A stretch of 64,000 nt of DNA from the NCBI RefSeq assembly GCF_000711985.1, contig NZ_JONU01000007.1, positions 930,001 to 994,000 on the forward strand, written 5' to 3'. This DNA is from Rheinheimera texasensis DSM 17496 (GTDB lineage: Bacteria > Pseudomonadota > Gammaproteobacteria > Enterobacterales > Alteromonadaceae). The translations under genes and the position numbers were made by a program. Below are positions 1 through 7,967 of this stretch, in pieces. Position 1 is the first letter of the stretch, and each line of letters starts with the position of its first letter. The notes under the pieces are model-generated. The model did no database searches, was not told where the DNA came from, and saw nothing but the letters and a program-made list of their open reading frames with translations.

Positions 1-766
1 GCTGACAAGTCCAGACCAGCGAATAACGCTGCTGTGTCAGTGGCAACAGTGCCAACGGGCCATCGGCAGTGAAACGCTCAAAAGCTTTGCCCTGATGCGG
101 CGAAGCTACTGCGATATTGGCAATCAAGGCACTTTGCTGATAATCGTGCTGCACGCTGTCGACGCCAGCCAGTGCGCGACTGGGCGAGTCGCCGCCTTCG
201 CACAGCACTAACAAACGGCAGCGAAGCGCAGCGCCGCTTTGTAATTGCAGATGTTGGCAGTCACGTTCTGTGCGAATAGCGCTGATTTGGTCTGGTCTAA
301 ACCAGGTGAGCTGTGAAGCTGGCACTTGTTGCAACTGCTGATACAGCAGTCGGCCAATCCATTCAATTTCAATGACATAACCTAAAGCGCTGCGGCCAAA
401 CTCAGCTGCCGTCAACCGACTTTTGCCAAAATGGCCACGATCCGACACCTGAATATGCTCAATGGCACAGGCGTGGGATTTGAGTTCCGGCCAAATCCCC
501 CAAGTAGCCAGCAAACCCACGCTGCCGGCGGAAAGCGCAATACTGCGGCTGTCAAAGCTGCTGGTATGTTGGGCTGTGGTATCTGCGCTTAGTTGACCGG
601 CGTTCTGTTGTTCAGGCTGTTGCTCAATAATCGCAATCCGCAACGCCGGCAACTGCCGGCTGATTTGCAGCGCCAGCATAGCGCCGGTCATGCCGCCACC
701 GGCGATCACCAGATCAAAGTTGTGGTCGTGATTGTTATGGGGTGCCGTGCTTTGGGCTGAACTCAC
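1..766 (-). CDS. ubiH: 2-octaprenyl-6-methoxyphenol hydroxylase (partial)
   Basis: FAD-dependent monooxygenase of ubiquinone synthesis; the family hydroxylates the polyprenyl-phenol ring and acts at the inner-membrane face. The gene runs off the left edge, so only about the first 255 residues are present. I start it at the GTG at 766, preceded by AGGAGC; the protein then begins VSSAQS and reaches the N-terminal Rossmann motif DLVIAGGGMTGAMLA around residues 18-32, typical of UbiH/UbiI flavoproteins. It lies 42 bp downstream of pepP on the same strand, matching the ygfB-pepP-ubiH-ubiI order known from enterobacteria; this order is why I prefer UbiH over its paralogue UbiI. The C-terminal half is not visible. 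Confidence 0.85.
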   Translation of the reverse strand, partial: MSSAQSTAPHNNHDHNFDLVIAGGGMTGAMLALQISRQLPALRIAIIEQQPEQQNAGQLSADTTAQHTSSFDSRSIALSAGSVGLLATWGIWPELKSHACAIEHIQVSDRGHFGKSRLTAAEFGRSALGYVIEIEWIGRLLYQQLQQVPASQLTWFRPDQISAIRTERDCQHLQLQSGAALRCRLLVLCEGGDSPSRALAGVDSVQHDYQQSALIANIAVASPHQGKAFERFTADGPLALLPLTQQRYSLVWTCQ

Positions 767-808
767 ACCTGCTCCTGTACTTTGGTGGCTGCGCTTTAGC
801 TGCTGCGG

Positions 809-2149
809 TTAAAACGACCGGTCGGCCATTAATGCTTCAATTTCAGCGATGGTTTTAGGCGCAGTGTCGGTCAGATTCAGATGGCCGTCTTTGATCACCA
901 ACAAATCATCTTCAATTCGTACCGCCATACCCCACCAGCGCGGGTCACAATCAGAGCCCGTCGGAATGTACAGGCCAGGCTCAATCGTCAGCACCATGCC
1001 GGGCTCAAACGGCCGCTCTATGTCGGCAACTTTATAAGCGCCGACATCATGCACGTCGAGGCCAAGCCAGTGGCCAAGGCCATGAATAAAATACTTTTTA
1101 CAGGCTTGTTCGGCGATTAAGGTCGGCAGATCGCCGTTTAAGATACCTAAATCACGTAAACCGCGGGTCAGTTCAGCAATAGCGGCGGCGACAGTATCAC
1201 GCGTGCTGTTGCCGGGTTTGACGGCAGCGCAGGCGGCATATTGTGCGTCTAACACCACCTGATACAAAGCAGCCTGATCAGGCGTGAATTTGCCATTGAC
1301 CGGAAAAGTTCGGGTGATGTCAGCGGCATAACCTGCCAACTCGCCGCCAGCGTCAATCAGCACTAAATCACCGTCTTTGAGCGCATCATTGTTGTCGGTG
1401 TAATGCAAAATACAGCCGTTTTCGCCACCGCCGACAATAGTGTTATACGCCTGCTGCCGCGCGCCGTGCATGGCACAAAAATGACGGATTTCGGCGTCAA
1501 GCTGATATTCAAATACACCTGGTGCGGCGATTTGCATGGCGCGTTTATGCGCACCGGCACTGATACGGCCGGCCTCACGCATCAGCGCGATTTCGTGTTC
1601 GTCTTTAAATAAGCGCAGTTCAGCAGTCAGCGGGCGCAAATCAGTGATATGCACCGGTGCGCTGTAACCGCGTTTGGGATAAGTGCGTAGCGTTTGCAGC
1701 GTCTGGAAAATCTTCTCGTCCAGCTGCGCATAAGCACCCTGGGCAAATACCAGCGTTTGTTTGCCGTTTAGCGCCTGCAGCAGTTCCTGCTCTAGTACGT
1801 CGTTGCATAAAGCGGGTAGACCAAAGTGCTGCGCGGCCACTGCCGGACCAAAACGCCGGCCTTGCCAGACTTCGGCCAGCTCGTCTTTCGGCCGGCACAG
1901 CAGCAGTTCACGGCAGCTGCCATCGGCAGCTTTGCTTAGAATCAGCCAGGCTTCCGGCTCCGGAAAACCGGTCAGATACAGCAGGTCACTGTCCTGACGG
2001 TAGGGATAATCAGTGTCGCGGCTACGGACAACTTCCGGTGCCGCACAGTGCACCAGCACAGAGCCGGGGGTTAAACTGGCCAGCAGCGCGGCGCGGCGTT
2101 TGGCATACACAGCAACAGGCACCAGCGGAATTTGTGGTTGCGGCGTCAT
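809..2149 (-). CDS. pepP: Xaa-Pro aminopeptidase (aminopeptidase P)
   Basis: Cytosolic Mn-dependent M24 peptidase that removes an N-terminal residue preceding proline. The 446 residues match the usual length of about 440. An N-terminal creatinase-like domain (about 10-150) precedes the pita-bread catalytic domain. Metal ligands are all visible: Asp266 in VLIDAGGE, Asp277 in AADITR, a His in HGLGHWLG near 360, a Glu in TIEPGLY near 390 and a Glu in VRIEDD near 415. It lies between ygfB and ubiH on the same strand and is probably co-transcribed with them. Nothing looks broken. Confidence 0.96.
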   Translation of the reverse strand: MTPQPQIPLVPVAVYAKRRAALLASLTPGSVLVHCAAPEVVRSRDTDYPYRQDSDLLYLTGFPEPEAWLILSKAADGSCRELLLCRPKDELAEVWQGRRFGPAVAAQHFGLPALCNDVLEQELLQALNGKQTLVFAQGAYAQLDEKIFQTLQTLRTYPKRGYSAPVHITDLRPLTAELRLFKDEHEIALMREAGRISAGAHKRAMQIAAPGVFEYQLDAEIRHFCAMHGARQQAYNTIVGGGENGCILHYTDNNDALKDGDLVLIDAGGELAGYAADITRTFPVNGKFTPDQAALYQVVLDAQYAACAAVKPGNSTRDTVAAAIAELTRGLRDLGILNGDLPTLIAEQACKKYFIHGLGHWLGLDVHDVGAYKVADIERPFEPGMVLTIEPGLYIPTGSDCDPRWWGMAVRIEDDLLVIKDGHLNLTDTAPKTIAEIEALMADRSF

Positions 2150-2192
2150 CAGGGCCTCTTATCAGGAGTTTTGCTTCGGTGTTGTCAGTGAT

Positions 2193-2774
2193 TTAGTGCA
2201 GCGTCTGGCTGGCAACTTCCGCCGCCGCAAACTTCTGGCCCACTTCACAGAAGCAGGTCAGCACCATCACCCGCACATGTTCCAGCACCAGGAAATACGA
2301 CTCTTCGTTTTCCGCTTCGCTGCTGTCATCCGGCGTGTAGATATCAATACGGGTGACTTCGGTTAACTGTTCAACCGCGTCGCGCACTTCTTCGGCGACA
2401 ATCGACAAATCAGTTTGCTGGATGGCAAAACCGACTAAAAATGCCTGCGCCCATTCAACTAAAGCCTCCAGCCGCTCTGGAAGCGCATCGTCGTCGCTTG
2501 GCAGCAGCGGACTAAAGCCCAGCTCTTCGTCGGCCAGCTGACGTGCCGTTTCGGCGATGAGTCCACTGATTTGGCTTTTTAAAGCAGCATTGACCGCTTG
2601 CCCGTCGTTTAAGAAGTCGTGTAAAACTGGTAGAATCTGATTCGCATCCGCCGGGACACCGGCACTTAACATGCCGGCGATCAGGCCGTGCAGCTCAGCT
2701 GCCGACGCCATCAGCGCATTTTGGTCTAAAGCGCTGGTCCAGAGGTCGAAATTCATTAAAGGATGTTTAGGCAT
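2193..2774 (-). CDS. ygfB: UPF0149 family protein (YgfB)
   Basis: Small cytosolic protein of the UPF0149/YgfB family, about 193 residues from the ATG chosen here, the usual length. The family is found next to pepP in many gammaproteobacteria; the Pseudomonas homologue has been linked to regulation, but the function is not certain here. Recognisable features are ELHGLIAGML near residue 25 and the acidic C-terminal half ending EVASQTLH, which resembles the TLH end of the E. coli protein. A longer frame starts at TTG 2834, but that would overlap the divergent zapA promoter region and add 20 residues foreign to the family, so ATG 2774 is preferred. First gene of the ygfB-pepP-ubiH operon. Confidence 0.88.
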   Translation of the reverse strand: MPKHPLMNFDLWTSALDQNALMASAAELHGLIAGMLSAGVPADANQILPVLHDFLNDGQAVNAALKSQISGLIAETARQLADEELGFSPLLPSDDDALPERLEALVEWAQAFLVGFAIQQTDLSIVAEEVRDAVEQLTEVTRIDIYTPDDSSEAENEESYFLVLEHVRVMVLTCFCEVGQKFAAAEVASQTLH

Positions 2775-2905
2775 AACAGCATCATCAGGCAGTGTGAATG
2801 CCACTATGCTAACACCGGGCTTTCTGAGCGCCAAGCGCGCACCGCCCCGAACCGATTAACCAAACAGTGGCCAAGGCCGCTGTAGTCATCAGAAAAGCAG
2901 ACAAC

Positions 2906-3163
2906 ATGTATCCAAAAGCACAAAAACCAGCCGCAAATCCAAATAAACCAAAACAGCTGACGATTGCGGTGTTAGGCCGCCATATGAAAATTTCCTGCCC
3001 GGCCGGTCAGGAAGAAAAACTGCAGGCGGCGCTGACTGAACTGGAAAGCCGCGTCAGCAACACCCGTTACCAGCCGGGCGTCCACGGTGCTGAAGATGTG
3101 TTACTGATGATTGCGCTAAATTTGTGCAATGAGTTGCTGGAAGCGAAAAAGAGCGACGAATAA
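2906..3163 (+). CDS. zapA: Cell division protein ZapA (short form)
   Basis: ZapA binds FtsZ and bundles protofilaments at the division ring. The core beta-alpha domain is visible: QLTIAVLGRHMKISCP, then a helix, then the conserved segment DVLLMIALNLCNELLEAK. The protein stops right after this, giving 85 residues from ATG 2906 (98 from GTG 2867), whereas E. coli ZapA has 109 residues with a C-terminal coiled coil used for dimer/tetramer formation. That coiled coil is essentially absent. Position divergent from ygfB and directly upstream of 6S RNA and ygfA is the conserved zapA-ssrS-ygfA order, so the identification is secure despite the short length. Confidence 0.87.
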   Translation: MYPKAQKPAANPNKPKQLTIAVLGRHMKISCPAGQEEKLQAALTELESRVSNTRYQPGVHGAEDVLLMIALNLCNELLEAKKSDE

Positions 3164-3166
3164 CAC

Positions 3167-3194
3167 TTATTTCGCCGGATTCCGGTGATATACT
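3167..3194 (+). promoter_or_regulatory. Predicted sigma-70 promoter of 6S RNA
   Basis: TATACT at 3189-3194 fits a -10 box about 7 bp before the 5' end inferred for 6S RNA at 3201; TTATTT at 3167-3172 with a 16-bp spacer is a modest -35 candidate. It starts immediately after the zapA stop codon. Confidence 0.5.
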
Positions 3195-3200
3195 GGCAAC

Positions 3201-3382
3201 GTTCTCTGAGTTGTTTGTGACTGGCTGATGTCCCTGAGCCGATAATTCTTTACATCAGGGTTTCTTCTCCAGCGCTATTGTGCAAGCCCGGCCCGTACCG
3301 GGAAGCCTGCGGTGCTGATTGGATTCCCGCCTTGAACCTCTGGTTCAAGGGCTTACGCCGGTCACGGCAATTCGGAGAACAC
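3201..3382 (+). ncRNA. ssrS: 6S RNA
   Basis: 6S RNA binds the sigma-70 RNA polymerase holoenzyme and mimics an open promoter in stationary phase. Recognised by sequence and placement: TTCTCTGAG at the 5' end pairs with TTCGGAGAA near 3371-3379; CCCTGAGCCGATA follows near 3232-3244; the conserved CTTGAACC...GGTTCAAGGG hairpin is at about 3333-3352; and a long closing stem surrounds an internal bubble. The length of about 182 nt is usual (E. coli 183-184). It is followed 10 bp later by ygfA, the conserved ssrS-ygfA arrangement in which the mRNA and the small RNA share a transcript. Ends are approximate by a few bases. Confidence 0.93.
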
Positions 3383-3391
3383 TTTCGGAGT

Positions 3392-4057
3392 ATGCTTAAG
3401 TTGCTGCTACCAAACCCCGCGTTATCCCCTGCTATATCATCCGACTTTCAGCCCGACGCGGCCAAACAGGCGCAGCGTAAGCAAATTCGCCAACAAGTGC
3501 GTAAAGCCCGACAACAACTCAGCACAGAATTTCAGGCAGAATGCGCCGCAGCTTTGGTGCAACAAGCGCAACAATTCCTCGAGTTGCAGCACGCCCAGCA
3601 TATTGCGCTGTATCTGAGTAACGACGGCGAACTCGACACATCAGCGCTGCTTGCTTATTTGCAGCAGCAAGGCAAAACCCTGTATCTGCCGGTGCTGCAT
3701 CCTTTTACTGCCGGTTATTTATTGTTTCAGCGTTATGACGCGTTAACCGTGATGCAGCTGAATAAATTCGGTATCCGCGAACCCAAACCAGACGTCACTG
3801 CCATCGCGTTGCCGGCGCAGCTTGATGTGATTTTTATGCCGCTGGTGGCTTTTGATGCGCAAGGTCAGCGCCTTGGTATGGGTGGTGGTTTTTATGACCG
3901 TACGCTGGCAGCGCTGCCAAAAACCAGCCAGAAACCGTTATTAGTAGGCCTCGCGCATCAATGTCAGCAAGTGGCCGCTATACCCACCGAACCCTGGGAT
4001 GTACCGCTGCCGTTAGTGTTAACGCCACAGCAACTCTGGGATTTTCGCTGCTCTTGA
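3392..4057 (+). CDS. ygfA: 5-formyltetrahydrofolate cyclo-ligase
   Basis: Converts 5-formyl-THF to 5,10-methenyl-THF using ATP; cytosolic folate metabolism. 221 residues from ATG 3392, preceded by CGGAGT. A longer reading frame back to 3278 would lie inside 6S RNA and is rejected. Family hallmarks are the basic N-terminal helix QRKQIRQQVRKARQQL, the substrate strand YLPVLHPF near the middle, and the signature RLGMGGGFYDRTLA near residue 165. The N-terminus is about 20 residues longer than in E. coli. Probably co-transcribed with ssrS. Confidence 0.93.
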   Translation: MLKLLLPNPALSPAISSDFQPDAAKQAQRKQIRQQVRKARQQLSTEFQAECAAALVQQAQQFLELQHAQHIALYLSNDGELDTSALLAYLQQQGKTLYLPVLHPFTAGYLLFQRYDALTVMQLNKFGIREPKPDVTAIALPAQLDVIFMPLVAFDAQGQRLGMGGGFYDRTLAALPKTSQKPLLVGLAHQCQQVAAIPTEPWDVPLPLVLTPQQLWDFRCS

Positions 4058-4190
4058 GCTGATATCTATTGGTTTTTGCCGCAGAAGAACCTGTTCTCAG
4101 CGCCCGAAACTGACATCCGGCTGAATAGCACCCTATACCTGACAAAAGTTTTTGATATACTCGGCTTTCCTCAGTCACCTTATGGTTTAT

Positions 4191-5516
4191 ATGGAAATCC
4201 TCATACTTGTTAGTCTGATTTTGTTAAACGGCTTATTTGCCATGTCGGAAATAGCCATAGTCACAGCACGCAAATCACGTCTGACAGCCCTGGCCCACAA
4301 CGGCCGCTCCTCTGCCGCCATCGCACTGAAACTGGCGGAAGACCCAACGCAATTTTTATCGACAGTACAAATTGGTATCACCTCTATTGGTATCTTAAAC
4401 GGTATCTTCGGTGAAGCCGTGCTGGCCGGTCCGTTTTCGATGTGGCTGCAAAGTTATGGCCTGTCGGAAGCCTTCAGCTCGATTTTCGCCACTGTATTAG
4501 TGGTTGTAGTCGTGACTTATGTCTCCATCGTCGTCGGTGAACTGGTGCCAAAACGCATTGGCCAAATCAGCGCTGAGACCATCGCCTGCATTATGGCAAA
4601 ACCAATGCTGCTGCTTGCCATGCTGACTAAGCCATTTGTCTGGTTATTATCAGGCTCTACCCACGCCATGATGCGGGTTTTTGGTTTTGCCCACAGCCAG
4701 GAATCAAACGTCACGCACGAAGACATTCAGGCGCTGCTACAGGAAGGCTCCAGCAGTGGTGTCATTGAACACACCGAACATACCATGGTGAAAAACGTGT
4801 TTCGCCTGGACGAGCGCAGCATTTCGTCATTAATGGTACCGCGCTCAGACATCGTGTTTCTTGATATCGAATTACCACTTGCTGAAAACATGCAGCGCGT
4901 GATGCAGTCGCCGCACTCGCGGTTCCCGATTTGCAAAGGTCACGCCGATGAATTAATTGGCATTATTTCCGCCAAACAGCTGCTGGCACAGTCAGTCGCC
5001 GGTACTTTAAATGACCTGCAACAGCTGGCGCAGCCTTGTAATTTTGTGCCGGACAGCTTAACCGGTATGGAATTACTGGAGCACTTCCGCAGCTCTGGCA
5101 GCCAGATGGTGTTTGTCGTCGACGAATACGGCGACCTCAAAGGCCTCGTGACCTTGCAAGACTTGATGGACGCGCTGACCGGTGAATTTAATCAGGCCGA
5201 TTCTGCTGAACAGGATTTGATGATAGTGCAGCGTGACGACGGCTCTTATTTGCTGGACGGCTTATTACCGGTCATCGACCTCAAAGATTGCTTAGGCATC
5301 AGCAAGTTGCCGGAAGAAGACAGCAAACGCTATCAGACCTTAAATGGTCTTATCATGATGCTGCTGGGTAAAATTCCGCAAACCGCCGACAAAGTAGAAC
5401 TGGACGACTGGTTGCTGGAAATCGTTGATATGGACGGCAAACGCATCGACAAAGTGCTGGCTAAACGCATAGAGCCGGTCGCCGAAGAAGAAATGCCGGG
5501 CGCTCTGGCCGACTAA
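4191..5516 (+). CDS. CorC/TlyC-HlyC family membrane protein (CNNM + CBS)
   Basis: Hemolysin-family / UPF0053 protein of about 442 residues. Order of domains: CNNM/DUF21 membrane domain (about 1-190) with hydrophobic segments starting MEILILVSLILLNGLFA; a CBS-domain pair (about 200-325) including VPRSDIVFLDIELPL and VFVVDEYGDLKGLVTLQDLMDALTG; and a C-terminal CorC/HlyC domain (about 345-430) with the typical DGSYLLDGLLPVIDL. Members are linked to Mg/Co efflux or membrane ion homeostasis; the old name hemolysin is not evidence of toxicity. Start chosen at ATG 4191; ATG 4182 is also possible. The TTG at 4152 belongs to a TTTGATATACT promoter-like stretch. Confidence 0.88.
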   Translation: MEILILVSLILLNGLFAMSEIAIVTARKSRLTALAHNGRSSAAIALKLAEDPTQFLSTVQIGITSIGILNGIFGEAVLAGPFSMWLQSYGLSEAFSSIFATVLVVVVVTYVSIVVGELVPKRIGQISAETIACIMAKPMLLLAMLTKPFVWLLSGSTHAMMRVFGFAHSQESNVTHEDIQALLQEGSSSGVIEHTEHTMVKNVFRLDERSISSLMVPRSDIVFLDIELPLAENMQRVMQSPHSRFPICKGHADELIGIISAKQLLAQSVAGTLNDLQQLAQPCNFVPDSLTGMELLEHFRSSGSQMVFVVDEYGDLKGLVTLQDLMDALTGEFNQADSAEQDLMIVQRDDGSYLLDGLLPVIDLKDCLGISKLPEEDSKRYQTLNGLIMMLLGKIPQTADKVELDDWLLEIVDMDGKRIDKVLAKRIEPVAEEEMPGALAD

Positions 5517-5581
5517 GCCGACATGACTCGCCGCCGACTGGCTTCGATTCCGCGCTGTTCGTCGCAGCAGCAACATTTAGC

Positions 5582-5607
5582 AACAACCGCCCGCTTGGGC
5601 GGTTGTT
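5582..5607 (+). terminator. Rho-independent terminator after the CorC-like gene
   Basis: An 11-bp perfect stem (AACAACCGCCC at 5582-5592 with GGGCGGTTGTT at 5597-5607) and GCTT loop, followed by TGCTTTT. It closes the ygfA/CorC-like transcription unit. Confidence 0.85.
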
Positions 5608-5704
5608 TGCTTTTATGCTAGCCTCGGCAAGATCTGTTAAAAACAGCTGATTCAATAACAAGATGGCAACGTGAATCGTCAGTCATCATTTCACAGGAAC
5701 ACAA

Positions 5705-7408
5705 ATGAAAACAATTCACTGGCTGACTCTCGGGTCAGCACTGGCGCTTGGCGCATGCCAGCAAACCAGCCAGCCGCAAACCGCCGCTGCGGTCGCAACT
5801 CCAGCCGCCAATCAGGAAAACAGCCAACGCGCTGTGGCCGAACGCGTCGAAGCACACATGTTGTTTTTAGCCGACGACGCCCTCGCCGGCCGTGATACCG
5901 GCAGTAATGGCCACTTGATCGCCAGCCAGTATATCGCCAGCAATTTCCACCAGTTAGGCTTAAAACCTGCCGGTACCGAAGGCTATTTACAGCCGGTGCC
6001 GATGAAACAAAGCAAGCTGGTACAATCAAGCCCGAAACTGAGCCTGACCGTAGACGGCAAAGCAACTGATTTCGCTTTCCCAAAACAATTTATGACAGGC
6101 CCAAGCAGCCATGAAGGCAAAGTGGATCTCAGCGCCGGCCTGGTGTTTGTCGGTTATGGTCTGGTGTCGAAAGAATTTGGTATCGACGACTACGCTGGTT
6201 TAGACGTCAAAGGCAAAGTTGTGGTTATTCTGCCGGGTCGCCCCGAGTCACTGCCAAGTGAAGAAGCCGCCCATATCGCCTCGTTAAAAGCCCGCACCGC
6301 CGCGGAAAAAGGCGCCGTGGGTATGATCACTATCAACACGCCAAAAGATGAAAAACTGCGCCCATTCGCGCAAGGCGCCATGTACCTGCATATGCCGCGT
6401 ATCCGCTGGTTGCATGCCGACGGCGTGGCTGAAGGCGATTATCCGCAGCTGAAAATCTCCGCCTCGCTGGATATGAAACCGGCCGAAGCACTGTTTGCCA
6501 AAGCGCCAGTGTCATTAAAAGATATCTACGCTCAGCTGGAGAAAAAACAAACGCCAAAAGGCTTTGCCCTGCCAGGTGAAGTGAATTTCAGCCGCCAGTC
6601 TGAACATCAGCAAATCAGCAGCCCGAACGTGGCCGCAGTGCTGGAAGGCTCTGATCCGGTACTGAAAAACGAATACGTAGTCGTGACTGCACACTCAGAC
6701 CACATCGGTGTCGGCGTCGATATGCGTAGCAAAGACCGCATCAACAACGGCCTGATGGATAACGCCGCTGGCGTCGCTATCATGCTCGAAACTGCACGGT
6801 TATTCGTGAACGCGCCAGTGAAACCAAAACGCTCAATTTTATTTGTTGCGGTTACAGGTGAAGAAAAAGGCCTGCTGGGCGCCGACTACTTCGCCCACAA
6901 CCCAACCCGCCCTGCCGACAAGCTGGTGGCTAACGTCAACCTCGACATGCCAGTGCTGTTATACCCATTTGCCGACATCGTCGCCTTTGGTGCCAACCAC
7001 TCAAGCCTGGGCCCGGTAGTAGAAAAAGCTGCAGGTCTTTATGACGTGAAACTGGCGGCAGACCCAATGCCAGACCAGGCAATTTTCACCCGCTCAGACC
7101 ACTACACGCTGGTGAAACAAGGCGTGCCGTCGGTATTCCTGATGACAGGTTTCACCTCACGCGACCCGAAACAAAAAGGCGGTGAAGTGTGGGGCAAATT
7201 CTTCGCCAAGCACTACCACAAACCAACAGATGACGTCGCCGGCCTCACCAAAGACTTTGGCGCCATCCGCTACGACTACGGCGCCCTGTTTGCTGACATC
7301 AACTACGCCATCGGCACCGAAATCGCCAACGCTCCAGCGCGCCCAACCTGGAACAAAGAATCGTTCTTCGGCAAGATTTTTGGCAAAGACTACAACACTG
7401 TGAAGTGA
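5705..7408 (+). CDS. M28-family zinc aminopeptidase, lipoprotein
   Basis: Secreted metallopeptidase of 567 residues. The N-terminus is a lipoprotein signal with lipobox LGAC at Cys18, so it should be anchored to the envelope. A protease-associated (PA) insertion lies at about 130-280. The M28 catalytic domain follows at about 310-540 with its metal ligands: His/Asp in VTAHSDHIG, Asp in NNGLMDNAAG, the GEEKGLLG pair (catalytic Glu and ligand Glu), Asp in VNLDM, and a late His in KHYHKPTDD. Family members remove N-terminal residues from peptides in the periplasm. It stands alone between two terminators. Substrate specificity cannot be read from sequence. Confidence 0.93.
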   Translation: MKTIHWLTLGSALALGACQQTSQPQTAAAVATPAANQENSQRAVAERVEAHMLFLADDALAGRDTGSNGHLIASQYIASNFHQLGLKPAGTEGYLQPVPMKQSKLVQSSPKLSLTVDGKATDFAFPKQFMTGPSSHEGKVDLSAGLVFVGYGLVSKEFGIDDYAGLDVKGKVVVILPGRPESLPSEEAAHIASLKARTAAEKGAVGMITINTPKDEKLRPFAQGAMYLHMPRIRWLHADGVAEGDYPQLKISASLDMKPAEALFAKAPVSLKDIYAQLEKKQTPKGFALPGEVNFSRQSEHQQISSPNVAAVLEGSDPVLKNEYVVVTAHSDHIGVGVDMRSKDRINNGLMDNAAGVAIMLETARLFVNAPVKPKRSILFVAVTGEEKGLLGADYFAHNPTRPADKLVANVNLDMPVLLYPFADIVAFGANHSSLGPVVEKAAGLYDVKLAADPMPDQAIFTRSDHYTLVKQGVPSVFLMTGFTSRDPKQKGGEVWGKFFAKHYHKPTDDVAGLTKDFGAIRYDYGALFADINYAIGTEIANAPARPTWNKESFFGKIFGKDYNTVK

Positions 7409-7431
7409 TTGTGGTTTGGGATTTGAGATTA

Positions 7432-7457
7432 AAAAAAGCGCCGAAAGGCGCTTTTTT
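7432..7457 (+). terminator. Bidirectional terminator after the M28 peptidase
   Basis: Perfect palindrome with GCGCC/GGCGC core, GAAA tetraloop, and six A on the left and six T on the right (7432-7442 with 7447-7457). It can serve both the peptidase gene and leftward transcription from 7955. Confidence 0.93.
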
Positions 7458-7574
7458 GTTGGGTGTGAGGTTTGGTCTTAGCGGGATCATTGCTGGAACG
7501 GCAATAGTGCCAGGATCTGAAGCAACTCTCAGACTTTGTGCAGGGCACATCTATTGATTAAAGAGCGGCGACGG

Positions 7575-7955
7575 CTACTGCTTTACAGCGCTCCAGTAGG
7601 ATAAAAAGTTACGTCCTGTCGAGTTAGTCAGCCCTTCCAGCTTTGCCCCCTGTAACACGGCCGAGTGGTTATAGGGACCAGACTGATCTGCCGTAACAAA
7701 AGCGATTCGGATCGCCCCCCAGTCTTTATTGATCCGTGCCTGTGCAATCGGCGCGCCGTAAAAAGTGCCTTCGAAGCTGTTATCAGGATTCACCTTTGTC
7801 ACCACAAATTGCTGCAAGTAGGGTTTGGCATCGGGCGTGGGCCGAAGGTCGACTTGCCAGGTTCCGAGCAGTTGTGTTGGTTGTAAAGGCGCAGCTGTCT
7901 CAGCCTGAACCATAGCGACAACAGTCATAAAAATCAGAGCAATCAGATAGCGCAT
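7575..7955 (-). CDS. Hypothetical exported protein
   Basis: 126 residues with a clear Sec signal peptide (MRYLIALIFMTVVAMVQA, cleavage predicted after AQA/VQA near 18-19). The mature part begins with LLGTWQVDLRP and has a lipocalin-like beta pattern (GTWQVDL, FEGTFYGAPI, AIRIAFVTADQSG, GRNFLSYW). I do not recognise the family. ATG 7955 is preceded by GGAGG at ideal distance, which supports a real gene. It lies 12 bp downstream of the ABC1-kinase gene and may be co-transcribed with it. Confidence 0.75.
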   Translation of the reverse strand: MRYLIALIFMTVVAMVQAETAAPLQPTQLLGTWQVDLRPTPDAKPYLQQFVVTKVNPDNSFEGTFYGAPIAQARINKDWGAIRIAFVTADQSGPYNHSAVLQGAKLEGLTNSTGRNFLSYWSAVKQ

Positions 7956-7967
7956 AGGCCTCCAAAC

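Noticed and set aside
2775-2834. TTG-initiated extension of ygfB
   Set aside because: Adds residues not found in the family and overlaps the divergent promoter region.
3278-3391. N-terminal extension of ygfA
   Set aside because: Lies inside the conserved 6S RNA; ATG 3392 has a ribosome site and fits the family length better.
7458-7574. Possible small RNA or gene between the terminator and 7575
   Set aside because: No promoter, hairpin or open frame convincing enough; it is likely a plain 3' region.
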